In this document: piece by piece, positions 47,131 through 54,442 of the stretch
Layout of the letters: each line of letters begins with the position of its first letter
Numbering within the stretch: the first letter of the stretch is position 1
Origin: Comamonas resistens
Lineage (GTDB): Bacteria; Pseudomonadota; Gammaproteobacteria; Burkholderiales; Burkholderiaceae_C
Length of the DNA stretch: 64,000 bases
Direction of reading: 5' to 3'
Assembly (NCBI RefSeq): GCF_030064165.1
Contig: NZ_CP125947.1
Location: 2,604,001 to 2,668,000, forward strand
Program-made: the position numbers and the translations under genes
Notes under the pieces: model-generated
The model's database searches: none
Told to the model about the DNA's origin: nothing
Seen by the model: only the letters and a program-made list of their open reading frames with translations

Positions 47131-47784
47131 TCAGAAATCCATGCCGCCCATGCCGCCCATACCGCCAGCACCCGGCATGGCCGGCTCTTCCTTCTTCGGC
47201 ACTTCGGCCACGACCACTTCGGTCGTGATCGCAAGGCCGGCGACGGAAGCGGCGTGCTGCAGGGCCGAGCGGGTCACCTTGGTCGGGTCCAGGATGCCCA
47301 TGGCGATCATGTCGCCGAACTCGCCGGTGGCGGCGTTGTAGCCGTAGCTGCCTTCGCCGGCCTTGACGTTGGCCACGATCACGCTCGGTTCTTCACCGGC
47401 GTTGGCCACGATGGCGCGCAGCGGGGCTTCCAGCGCACGGCGGGTGATGGCGATGCCCAGGTTCTGGTCTTCGTTGATGCCCTGCCAGGGCAGATCCGTG
47501 CACAGCACCTTGCCGTAGAAGAACAGCAAGGCCGCCAATGCCTGACGATGCGTGGAGACCGAAACCTTGCGCTCGTTCGCCAGCCAGGACAGAAATGCCT
47601 CGACTTCGCTGCTGCCCAAGGTTGCCGGGTGACGCACACCGTGGAAACGGATGAAGGCACGAACCCAGTGGACATAAGCCTGTTCGGTTCGTAAGCTGTA
47701 ATGCAAGTAGCGTATGCGCTCACGCAACTGGTCCAGAACCTTGACCGAACGCAGCGGTGGTAACGGCGCAGTGGCGGTTTTCAT
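47131..47784 (-). pseudogene. intI1-groEL fusion frame, copy 2
   Basis: Same fusion as at 41462-42115: IntI1 codons 1-100 plus a 118-residue GroEL tail. The identical junction shows the two copies come from one event. Confidence 0.92.
47669..47697 (+). promoter_or_regulatory. Pc: Pc promoter, PcW type (copy 2)
   Basis: TGGACA (47669-47674), 17 bp, TAAGCT (47692-47697). It reads into the complete sul1 at 47901, which lost its usual distance from Pc. Confidence 0.85.
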
Positions 47785-47900
47785 GGCTTGTTATGACTGT
47801 TTTTTTGTACAGTCTATGCCTCGGGCATCCAAGCAGCAAGCGCGTTACGCCGTGGGTCGATGTTTGATGTTATGGAGCAGCAACGATGTTACGCAGCAGG

Positions 47901-48737
47901 GTGACGGTGTTCGGCATTCTGAATCTCACCGAGGACTCCTTCTTCGATGAGAGCCGGCGGCTAGACCCCGCCGGCGCTGTCACCGCGGCGATCGAAATGC
48001 TGCGAGTCGGATCAGACGTCGTGGATGTCGGACCGGCCGCCAGCCATCCGGACGCGAGGCCTGTATCGCCGGCCGATGAGATCAGACGTATTGCGCCGCT
48101 CTTAGACGCCCTGTCCGATCAGATGCACCGTGTTTCAATCGACAGCTTCCAACCGGAAACCCAGCGCTATGCGCTCAAGCGCGGCGTGGGCTACCTGAAC
48201 GATATCCAAGGATTTCCTGACCCTGCGCTCTATCCCGATATTGCTGAGGCGGACTGCAGGCTGGTGGTTATGCACTCAGCGCAGCGGGATGGCATCGCCA
48301 CCCGCACCGGTCACCTTCGACCCGAAGACGCGCTCGACGAGATTGTGCGGTTCTTCGAGGCGCGGGTTTCCGCCTTGCGACGGAGCGGGGTCGCTGCCGA
48401 CCGGCTCATCCTCGATCCGGGGATGGGATTTTTCTTGAGCCCCGCACCGGAAACATCGCTGCACGTGCTGTCGAACCTTCAAAAGCTGAAGTCGGCGTTG
48501 GGGCTTCCGCTATTGGTCTCGGTGTCGCGGAAATCCTTCTTGGGCGCCACCGTTGGCCTTCCTGTAAAGGATCTGGGTCCAGCGAGCCTTGCGGCGGAAC
48601 TTCACGCGATCGGCAATGGCGCTGACTACGTCCGCACCCACGCGCCTGGAGATCTGCGAAGCGCAATCACCTTCTCGGAAACCCTCGCGAAATTTCGCAG
48701 TCGCGACGCCAGAGACCGAGGGTTAGATCATGCCTAG
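47901..48737 (+). CDS. sul1: Sulfonamide-resistant dihydropteroate synthase Sul1
   Basis: The full DHPS sequence is present: [65 protein letters not shown] and EL-H-AIGNGADYVRTHAP. The normal ATG was lost where attI1 joined sul1. Translation begins at GTG 47901, or at the attI1 ATG 47886, which adds five codons (MLRSR). It condenses pterin pyrophosphate with pABA while excluding sulfonamides. Expressed from the adjacent PcW. Confidence 0.92.
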   Translation: MTVFGILNLTEDSFFDESRRLDPAGAVTAAIEMLRVGSDVVDVGPAASHPDARPVSPADEIRRIAPLLDALSDQMHRVSIDSFQPETQRYALKRGVGYLNDIQGFPDPALYPDIAEADCRLVVMHSAQRDGIATRTGHLRPEDALDEIVRFFEARVSALRRSGVAADRLILDPGMGFFLSPAPETSLHVLSNLQKLKSALGLPLLVSVSRKSFLGATVGLPVKDLGPASLAAELHAIGNGADYVRTHAPGDLRSAITFSETLAKFRSRDARDRGLDHA

Positions 48738-48864
48738 CATTCACCTTCCGGCCGCCCGCTAGCGGACCCTGGTCAGGTTCCGCGAAGGTGGGCGCAGACA
48801 TGCTGGGCTCGTCAGGATCAAACTGCACTATGAGGCGGCGGTTCATACCGCGCCAGGGGAGCGA

Positions 48865-49365
48865 ATGGACAGCGAGGAGCCTCCGAACGTTCGGGTCGCC
48901 TGCTCGGGTGATATCGACGAGGTTGTGCGGCTGATGCACGACGCTGCGGCGTGGATGTCCGCCAAGGGAACGCCCGCCTGGGACGTCGCGCGGATCGACC
49001 GGACATTCGCGGAGACCTTCGTCCTGAGATCCGAGCTCCTAGTCGCGAGTTGCAGCGACGGCATCGTCGGCTGTTGCACCTTGTCGGCCGAGGATCCCGA
49101 GTTCTGGCCCGACGCCCTCAAGGGGGAGGCCGCATATCTGCACAAGCTCGCGGTGCGACGGACACATGCGGGCCGGGGTGTCAGCTCCGCGCTGATCGAG
49201 GCTTGCCGCCATGCCGCGCGAACGCAGGGGTGCGCCAAGCTGCGGCTCGACTGCCACCCGAACCTGCGTGGCCTATACGAGCGGCTCGGATTCACCCACG
49301 TCGACACTTTCAATCCCGGCTGGGATCCAACCTTCATCGCAGAACGCCTAGAACTCGAAATCTAA
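48865..49365 (+). CDS. GNAT-family acetyltransferase, integron orf5
   Basis: The 166-residue product of the 3'-conserved segment has a GNAT fold with acetyl-CoA loop RRTHAGRGVSSALIEACR and a closing NLRGLYERLGFTHVDTF. Always found with sul1 in class 1 integrons; substrate unknown. Start as in the standard orf5 (MDSEEPPNVRV). Confidence 0.92.
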   Translation: MDSEEPPNVRVACSGDIDEVVRLMHDAAAWMSAKGTPAWDVARIDRTFAETFVLRSELLVASCSDGIVGCCTLSAEDPEFWPDALKGEAAYLHKLAVRRTHAGRGVSSALIEACRHAARTQGCAKLRLDCHPNLRGLYERLGFTHVDTFNPGWDPTFIAERLELEI

Positions 49366-49651
49366 CGTCCGTTCGGGCATCGAGGTCCATGTCGGGGTGG
49401 GACGGGCCCGTGGCTTCAAGATCACTTGCAGTCCGACCGCGATGTCTTGGTTGCGCGAGAGGTTGTCGATATCCTCCACTTCCATCATCAACCCTGGATA
49501 ATGCCGCCGCCGTCATCGCCGCCGACGCCCGTGCCGGGCTTTTCGGGCCTGTCAGGCTTGCTCGGCCTTCAGCCTGCCTGGGCGAGATCTCCGGCGGACG
49601 GATTAACGGCGGAGCTTCGCCGCCTTTCGTGCGTGTGAAGGCCGAAGATAG
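49366..49651 (+). other. 3'-conserved segment remainder (orf6 region)
   Basis: Sequence after orf5 up to IS6100. The 70-codon plus frame at 49426-49638 is the only long frame but has no ribosome-binding site. I treat the stretch as the usual truncated orf6 tail. Confidence 0.5.
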
Positions 49652-50531
49652 GGCTCTGTTGCAAAAATCGTGAAGCTTGAGCATGCTTGGCGGAGATTGG
49701 ACGGACGGAACGATGACGGATTTCAAGTGGCGCCATTTCCAGGGTGATGTGATCCTGTGGGCGGTGCGCTGGTATTGTCGCTATCCGATCAGCTATCGCG
49801 ACCTTGAGGAAATGCTGGCGGAACGCGGCATTTCGGTCGACCATACGACGATCTATCGCTGGGTCCAGTGCTACGCCCCGGAGATGGAGAAGCGGCTGCG
49901 CTGGTTCTGGCGGCGTGGCTTTGATCCGAGCTGGCGCCTGGATGAAACCTACGTCAAGGTGCGGGGCAAGTGGACCTACCTGTACCGGGCAGTCGACAAG
50001 CGGGGCGACACGATCGATTTCTACCTGTCGCCGACCCGCAGCGCCAAGGCAGCGAAGCGGTTCCTGGGCAAGGCCCTGCGAGGCCTGAAGCACTGGGAAA
50101 AGCCTGCCACGCTCAATACCGACAAAGCGCCGAGCTATGGTGCAGCGATCACCGAATTGAAGCGCGAAGGAAAGCTGGACCGGGAGACGGCCCACCGGCA
50201 GGTGAAGTATCTCAATAACGTGATCGAGGCCGATCACGGAAAGCTCAAGATACTGATCAAGCCGGTGCGCGGTTTCAAATCGATCCCCACGGCCTATGCC
50301 ACGATCAAGGGATTCGAAGTCATGCGAGCCCTGCGCAAAGGACAGGCTCGCCCCTGGTGCCTGCAGCCCGGCATCAGGGGCGAGGTGCGCCTTGTGGAGA
50401 GAGCTTTTGGCATTGGGCCCTCGGCGCTGACGGAGGCCATGGGCATGCTCAACCACCATTTCGCAGCAGCCGCCTGATCGGCGCAGAGCGACAGCCTACC
50501 TCTGACTGCCGCCAATCTTTGCAACAGAGCC
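49652..50531 (+). mobile_element. IS6100: IS6100
   Basis: 880 bp bounded by GGCTCTGTTGCAAA and its inverse (ending 50531). It cuts the 3'-conserved segment and is followed by 127 bp up to the end of IRt. Confidence 0.95.
49713..50477 (+). CDS. tnpA: IS6100 transposase
   Basis: 254-residue IS6-family DDE protein starting MTDFKWRHFQGDVILWAVRW, with RLDETYVKVRGKWTYLYRAV (Asp), NTDKAPSYGAAI (Asp) and VIEADHGKLKIL. An upstream ATG (49677) would add 12 residues. Confidence 0.95.
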   Translation: MTDFKWRHFQGDVILWAVRWYCRYPISYRDLEEMLAERGISVDHTTIYRWVQCYAPEMEKRLRWFWRRGFDPSWRLDETYVKVRGKWTYLYRAVDKRGDTIDFYLSPTRSAKAAKRFLGKALRGLKHWEKPATLNTDKAPSYGAAITELKREGKLDRETAHRQVKYLNNVIEADHGKLKILIKPVRGFKSIPTAYATIKGFEVMRALRKGQARPWCLQPGIRGEVRLVERAFGIGPSALTEAMGMLNHHFAAAA

Positions 50532-50658
50532 TCCGTCGCCATGCTCACCTCGCTTTGGTGCACACGAGTATTGAGCATAGTCGAGATTGGTGCAGATCAC
50601 TTCTGATATTGAACTGTCAGGAGCTGGCTGCACAACAGCCATTACGCCCAATCAACTG

Positions 50659-50683
50659 GTGCAGTCGTCTTCTGAAAATGACA
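50659..50683 (-). repeat. IRt of the class 1 integron
   Basis: 25-bp inverse of IRi with two differences, followed by TACAG (50684-50688). Between IS6100 and IRt, 50532-50658 is the leftover tni end of Tn402. Confidence 0.92.
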
Positions 50684-50737
50684 TACAGGCAGCCACTGAG
50701 TTGTGTGCCCTGCGACCTGCTCCTAAGCGAAGTGGTA

Positions 50738-51379
50738 TCAGGCGCCCTGAGCTTGTGCTACATGCAGAGCTCTGCTCTCGAATCGCTCGGAAACAGAGTT
50801 CGCTTGCCCTTGGGGTCTATGCAGGTGCGTCACGATCTCGTAGGGACCGTCGTCCAGCGGGCGCATGCTGATTCCCCATCCATGGGCGCGCTTGATGCGC
50901 GATTGCGCGGATAGCCCGACACCGTAGCCGGCAGAAACCCATAGCGCCATCATCTCGAAAGACGTGACGTACTGAAGATTCTGCTGGTCAGCAGGCGGGT
51001 GCGAGAGCAGCCGATGATCCAGCAGAGAACACGTCTCAGCCCGCCAGCGAAAGATCGGGTAGTCCTGTAGATCGGCGACGGTGAGCGATGCCTGATCCAG
51101 CAATGGAAACCGCAGCGGCATCGCAACGGCCATGCTCTCAACCCACAAGGGCTGGGTTTGGATGACCGGATCGCTCGATCCTTGAAGCGACACCCCTACG
51201 TCGTAGCAGCCTTCACGAAGTCCATCAAGCAACTCGTCACCTGCAACCTCAAAGAACCCGATGCTGACCTCTGGTTCTTGCGCACGTTGCAGCTCGAGCA
51301 GCGCCGAAAGCCGAGATGACGATACGCCTGGCGCTATCGCAAACCTGAGGTGGGCGGGCTGGCTGGTGATGTTGTTCAT
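50738..51379 (-). CDS. LysR effector-binding domain without HTH
   Basis: The 213 residues align with the substrate-binding half of LysR regulators (LRFAIAPGVSSSRLSALLEL, PLLDQASLTVADLQDYPIFR, TSFEMMALWVSAGYGVGLSA). No DNA-binding domain is present and none is open in frame upstream. It may be a decayed gene, or a domain-only modulator of the full LysR gene nearby, which has a similar effector region. Confidence 0.7.
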   Translation of the reverse strand: MNNITSQPAHLRFAIAPGVSSSRLSALLELQRAQEPEVSIGFFEVAGDELLDGLREGCYDVGVSLQGSSDPVIQTQPLWVESMAVAMPLRFPLLDQASLTVADLQDYPIFRWRAETCSLLDHRLLSHPPADQQNLQYVTSFEMMALWVSAGYGVGLSAQSRIKRAHGWGISMRPLDDGPYEIVTHLHRPQGQANSVSERFESRALHVAQAQGA

Positions 51380-51485
51380 GGAGAACCCACAGAAGCGACA
51401 AAGCAGGTCAAGGGCAAACCAGCATCATAGTAAAGAGAGAACTTTAACGTCTATATGTTTAACGTGGTTAATTTAAGAGGATTGT

Positions 51486-51806
51486 TTGACGCTTCTGCCG
51501 ATGCAGAAGCTTACTATTCAGCCAGGTCGTCCACCTGGAACACCCACCTATGAATCCGAACCAGCATTAGCTTTCGGGCGGGCCGTGCGCGCGGCCCGCG
51601 TCGCGCACGGCGTCGCTCAAGACGACTTTGCATTTCAGGCTGGAATATCGCGTTCACACATGGGCAAGATCGAACGCGGGGAGCATGTGCCGACGCTTCC
51701 CCTGATACTGAAAATTGCCGCCGCGCTCGGGATCAGCGCCAGCGAGTTGATGGCGGCGACTGAAAAAAACCTCAACTCTGGCAGTGAGCCGCAAGACTCG
51801 CCATAA
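51486..51806 (+). CDS. XRE-family HTH regulator
   Basis: The Cro/C1-type HTH covers about residues 35-90: ALAFGRAVRAARVAHGVAQD, AGISRSHMGKIERGEHVPTL, ILKIAAALGISASELM. A start at MQKLTIQPG (residue 6) is as likely. It lies divergent from the LysR effector domain and converges on the full LysR gene, a trio often seen in accessory islands of beta- and gamma-proteobacteria. Confidence 0.8.
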   Translation: MTLLPMQKLTIQPGRPPGTPTYESEPALAFGRAVRAARVAHGVAQDDFAFQAGISRSHMGKIERGEHVPTLPLILKIAAALGISASELMAATEKNLNSGSEPQDSP

Positions 51807-51843
51807 ACAGCCGCGAACTTCAGTTACAGCTCGTGCCGCCGCA

Positions 51844-52734
51844 TCAATCGCCCGAGTGCTCGCGCAGGCGCGCAATGAACCGCTCCACCGATACCGGCAT
51901 GCTCTCGCTGGTAGGTCGCAGCAAGTAGGTCGTGATGATCGCGGAATCCATAGCCAGGGGGCGGATCACCACATCGGGGCGCGGGCTCGCCGCGACCCTG
52001 GTTGCCGTGATGAAGCCAACGCCGTAGCCAGCACCGACCAGGGTGAGCATCATATCCAGCGAGGACACATGCTCGACAACGTCGGGCTCACGCTCCAACG
52101 GCCGCAGCAGCCGCGTCAGTTCGCGGTAGCAGCCTTCGCATGTCTGCGGGTCGCATAAGACCAGTGGGTAGCTCGCAAGCTGGTGCAGCGGAACGGCCTT
52201 GTGTGAAAGCAAAGGGTGCCGGGCAGGTACGGCGACCACCAGCGAGTCGTGCCAGAGCGGCTCGGTCACGATGTCATCGCCAACCTCCGCCGTGTGCGCG
52301 AACCCGATCGAGAAGTCGCCCGAGCGTAGCCCGCGCAACTGCTCGGCCAACGGCACTTCGGACAGACGAATCTCGATCTCCGGCTCTTCCTCGCGGCAAC
52401 GGGCCAGGAGGGCTGACAGCCGGGGATCGATGGCGCCGTCGGACACTGCAATGCGAAGGCTTCCGCTCAGGCCCGAGGCGACCGCCTGGACGTTCTCCTG
52501 AGCCTGCTTCAGCGCGGCGAACACCCTGCGCACGTCTTGCAGGAAAGTCGCGCCCGCCTCGGTAAGCACCGTACCTCGGCGGTTGCGCACGAAGAGCACC
52601 GCGCCCAAGTCGTCCTCAAGCTCCTTGATGGCGCGGGACAATGGTGGCTGTTCGATATGAAGGCGCTCGGCGGCCCGTGTGAAGTGCAGCTCCTCTGCGA
52701 GAGCCACAAAGCAGCGAAGGTGTCGCAGTTCCAT
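51844..52734 (-). CDS. LysR-family transcriptional regulator
   Basis: Full-length 296-residue LysR protein: MELRHLRCFVALAEELHFTR, HIEQPPLSRAIKELEDDLGA (HTH) and a complete effector domain (LRIAVSDGAIDPRLSALLAR; DMMLTLVGAGYGVGFITATR). It is divergent from the defence operon with 278 bp between. Confidence 0.9.
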   Translation of the reverse strand: MELRHLRCFVALAEELHFTRAAERLHIEQPPLSRAIKELEDDLGAVLFVRNRRGTVLTEAGATFLQDVRRVFAALKQAQENVQAVASGLSGSLRIAVSDGAIDPRLSALLARCREEEPEIEIRLSEVPLAEQLRGLRSGDFSIGFAHTAEVGDDIVTEPLWHDSLVVAVPARHPLLSHKAVPLHQLASYPLVLCDPQTCEGCYRELTRLLRPLEREPDVVEHVSSLDMMLTLVGAGYGVGFITATRVAASPRPDVVIRPLAMDSAIITTYLLRPTSESMPVSVERFIARLREHSGD

Positions 52735-53012
52735 GGGCCGTGCTCCTGTTCCCTATCAAGGATCTATTCGCACCAGTTTTCGTCCGCAGGAGCCTGCTGG
52801 ATGCACGCTATTCCACGGCGTTTCTGGTGCGATCCGATGGACTCATCACCTACTCGTCCATGCCAGATCACTGCATTTACGCCTCGAAAATGGTTATCAT
52901 AATGCAGCACATTAGCAAATCAACTTAGATTTCTAGACGTCTTTCTACACAGACCATATACTTTCGGCAGAAATCTGCATAAGCATTCGCTAACCCGAAC
53001 GAGCCAACCAGA
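52735..53012. promoter_or_regulatory. Divergent promoter region of the defence operon
   Basis: The 278-bp gap before the WYL regulator carries two palindromes: AGACGTCT (52936-52943) and GCAGA-AA-TCTGC (52968-52979). The second sits 34 bp before the ATG. Either could be an operator for the adjacent WYL protein, since BrxR-type regulators repress their own operon from inverted repeats. Inference only. Confidence 0.4.
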
Positions 53013-53927
53013 ATGCCCCATCAACAGCTTGCCGATCTAACCCAGCCACAGCGCGACCGGCTCGCGTTCGTGGAGTTGCGCGTGCGCTTCATTGGGGAGA
53101 TGCGTCGACAGGACTTGGTCGCGCGCTTTGGTATCCAGTCCGCTGCTGCGTCCAGGGACCTGGCGCTGTACAAGGACTTGGCTCCAGGCAATATCGACTA
53201 CGACGGTAAAGGCAAGTTCTACGTCCTCGGCCCGAGCTTCCAGCCGATCTTCGATTTCCCGCCCGGGCGGGTGTTGTCGTGGCTGACGCAGGGTTTTGGC
53301 GATGGTGAACCGAGGCACATCAAAGCCTGGGTGGCCAGCGAGAGCCCGTCCCGGCTCACCCACCCTGACCTGGGCATCCTGGCGAGCGTGACCCGTGCCA
53401 TCCACTACGAATGCCCGCTGGGGATCGAGTACCACTCCATCTCCAGTGGCCGCACCGTGCGGGAGGTCGTCCCGTTCGCGCTGATCGACAACGGCCTCCG
53501 TTGGCACGTCCGCGCCTTCGACCGGAAGTCGCAGGAGTTCCGGGATTTCGTCATCACCCGGATCAAGCACCCGGTGGTGCTCAAGGGGCGGCCAGTTGCA
53601 GCTCATGAGATGAGCGATCAAGACATTCAGTGGACACGGATCGTCGAGCTCGAGTTGGTGCCGCACCCGGACCAGCCCCGGCCTGAGATCACCGAGATGG
53701 ATTACGGCATGCTGGACGGCGTGCTGCGGATGAAGCTGCGCGCTGCCACTGCCGGTTACATCCTTCGCCAATGGAGCGTGGACTGCTCCCCTGACCACAG
53801 CTTGCGCGGGCACGAGTACCGGTTGTGGCTGAAGGATCATCTGGCCATCTACGGTGTGCGCAATGCCGTGCTGGCGCCGGGCTACCGCTCCCCTGATCAA
53901 CAGCGGCTCGAAGCCGAGTCGGACTGA
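53013..53927 (+). CDS. brxR: WYL-domain transcriptional regulator (BrxR-like)
   Basis: The 304-residue protein has a winged HTH N-terminus (LRVRFIGEMRRQDLVARFGI, AASRDLALYKDL), a WYL domain (IEYHSISSGRTVREVVPFAL, NGLRWHVRAFDRK) and a C-terminal WCX-like region. This is the layout of BrxR/CapW regulators that repress BREX and other defence operons. Its stop is 11 bp before brxF, and it is the first gene of the cluster. Confidence 0.85.
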   Translation: MPHQQLADLTQPQRDRLAFVELRVRFIGEMRRQDLVARFGIQSAAASRDLALYKDLAPGNIDYDGKGKFYVLGPSFQPIFDFPPGRVLSWLTQGFGDGEPRHIKAWVASESPSRLTHPDLGILASVTRAIHYECPLGIEYHSISSGRTVREVVPFALIDNGLRWHVRAFDRKSQEFRDFVITRIKHPVVLKGRPVAAHEMSDQDIQWTRIVELELVPHPDQPRPEITEMDYGMLDGVLRMKLRAATAGYILRQWSVDCSPDHSLRGHEYRLWLKDHLAIYGVRNAVLAPGYRSPDQQRLEAESD

Positions 53928-53937
53928 GGGAATGAGC

Positions 53938-54405
53938 ATGCTCGCAAAACTCGAACGACTCATCGGCGAAATCGGTGACCTCAACAGCAAGTTGATCCTG
54001 CTGGTCGGTCCCAGCCGCAGTGGCAAGACCCAACTGCTGCGCCAACTCAGCGCCAAGCTCAACATCGAGCCGCTCAACGTCGGCCTGGAGCTGGGGCGCC
54101 GTTTGGCCGCCACGCCGAACAACAAGCGCGGTTTCTCGGCAGGCGAACTGCTGCGGGAGGTCGCGCAACTTGAACAATTCAGGGAACGAACTGAAGACCC
54201 GCTGCTGCTCGACAACCTCGAGTTGCTGTTCGAGCCCAGCCTGCAGATCAACCCGCTTGACCTCGTCAGGCGGCTGGCTCATTCCAAGCGCGTCGTGGCC
54301 GTCTGGCCTGGCGAGCTGCGCGGTGACCGCTTGGTGTACGCCGACATGAGCCATCCAGAACATCGTGACTACAGCCGTGACGGCGTGGTCGTACTCGAAA
54401 TTTGA
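53938..54405 (+). CDS. brxF: BREX type 3 protein BrxF (small P-loop ATPase)
   Basis: The 155-residue protein starts MLAKLERLIGEIGDLNSKL and carries a P-loop GPSRSGKT at about residues 26-33, then NVGLELGRRLAAT and a Walker-B-like LLLDNLELLF. BrxF is the small ATPase that marks type 3 BREX. I prefer the ATG at 53938 (GAGGGA seven bases before) over 53932. It is 37 bp before brxC. Confidence 0.82.
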   Translation: MLAKLERLIGEIGDLNSKLILLVGPSRSGKTQLLRQLSAKLNIEPLNVGLELGRRLAATPNNKRGFSAGELLREVAQLEQFRERTEDPLLLDNLELLFEPSLQINPLDLVRRLAHSKRVVAVWPGELRGDRLVYADMSHPEHRDYSRDGVVVLEI

Positions 54406-54442
54406 TCTAGTGAATTTATAGAGGGCGGGAAGCGAGAATTAT

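Larger units (their letters stand above)
45128..48127. repeat. 3,000-bp direct repeat, copy 2
   Basis: Second copy of 39459-42458: ISCR3 origin end, rcr3, groEL/intI1 fusion, attI1, sul1 start. Here sul1 continues to its full length beyond the repeat. Confidence 0.95.
23391..50683. mobile_element. Tn402-type class 1 integron (27.3 kb) with intact ends and target duplication
   Basis: The left end is IRi (TGTCGTTTTCAGAAGACGGC..., 25 bp at 23391-23415); the right end is IRt (50659-50683, inverse of TGTCATTTTCAGAAGACGAC...). The five bases outside each end are identical: TACAG at 23386-23390 and 50684-50688. The element therefore moved as one unit, or grew internally after insertion. It contains intI1 (split), attI1, six cassettes, qacEdelta1/sul1delta, floR, tet(G), two ISCR3 copies, fabV, sul1, orf5 and IS6100. 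The tni transposition genes are absent. Confidence 0.93.
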
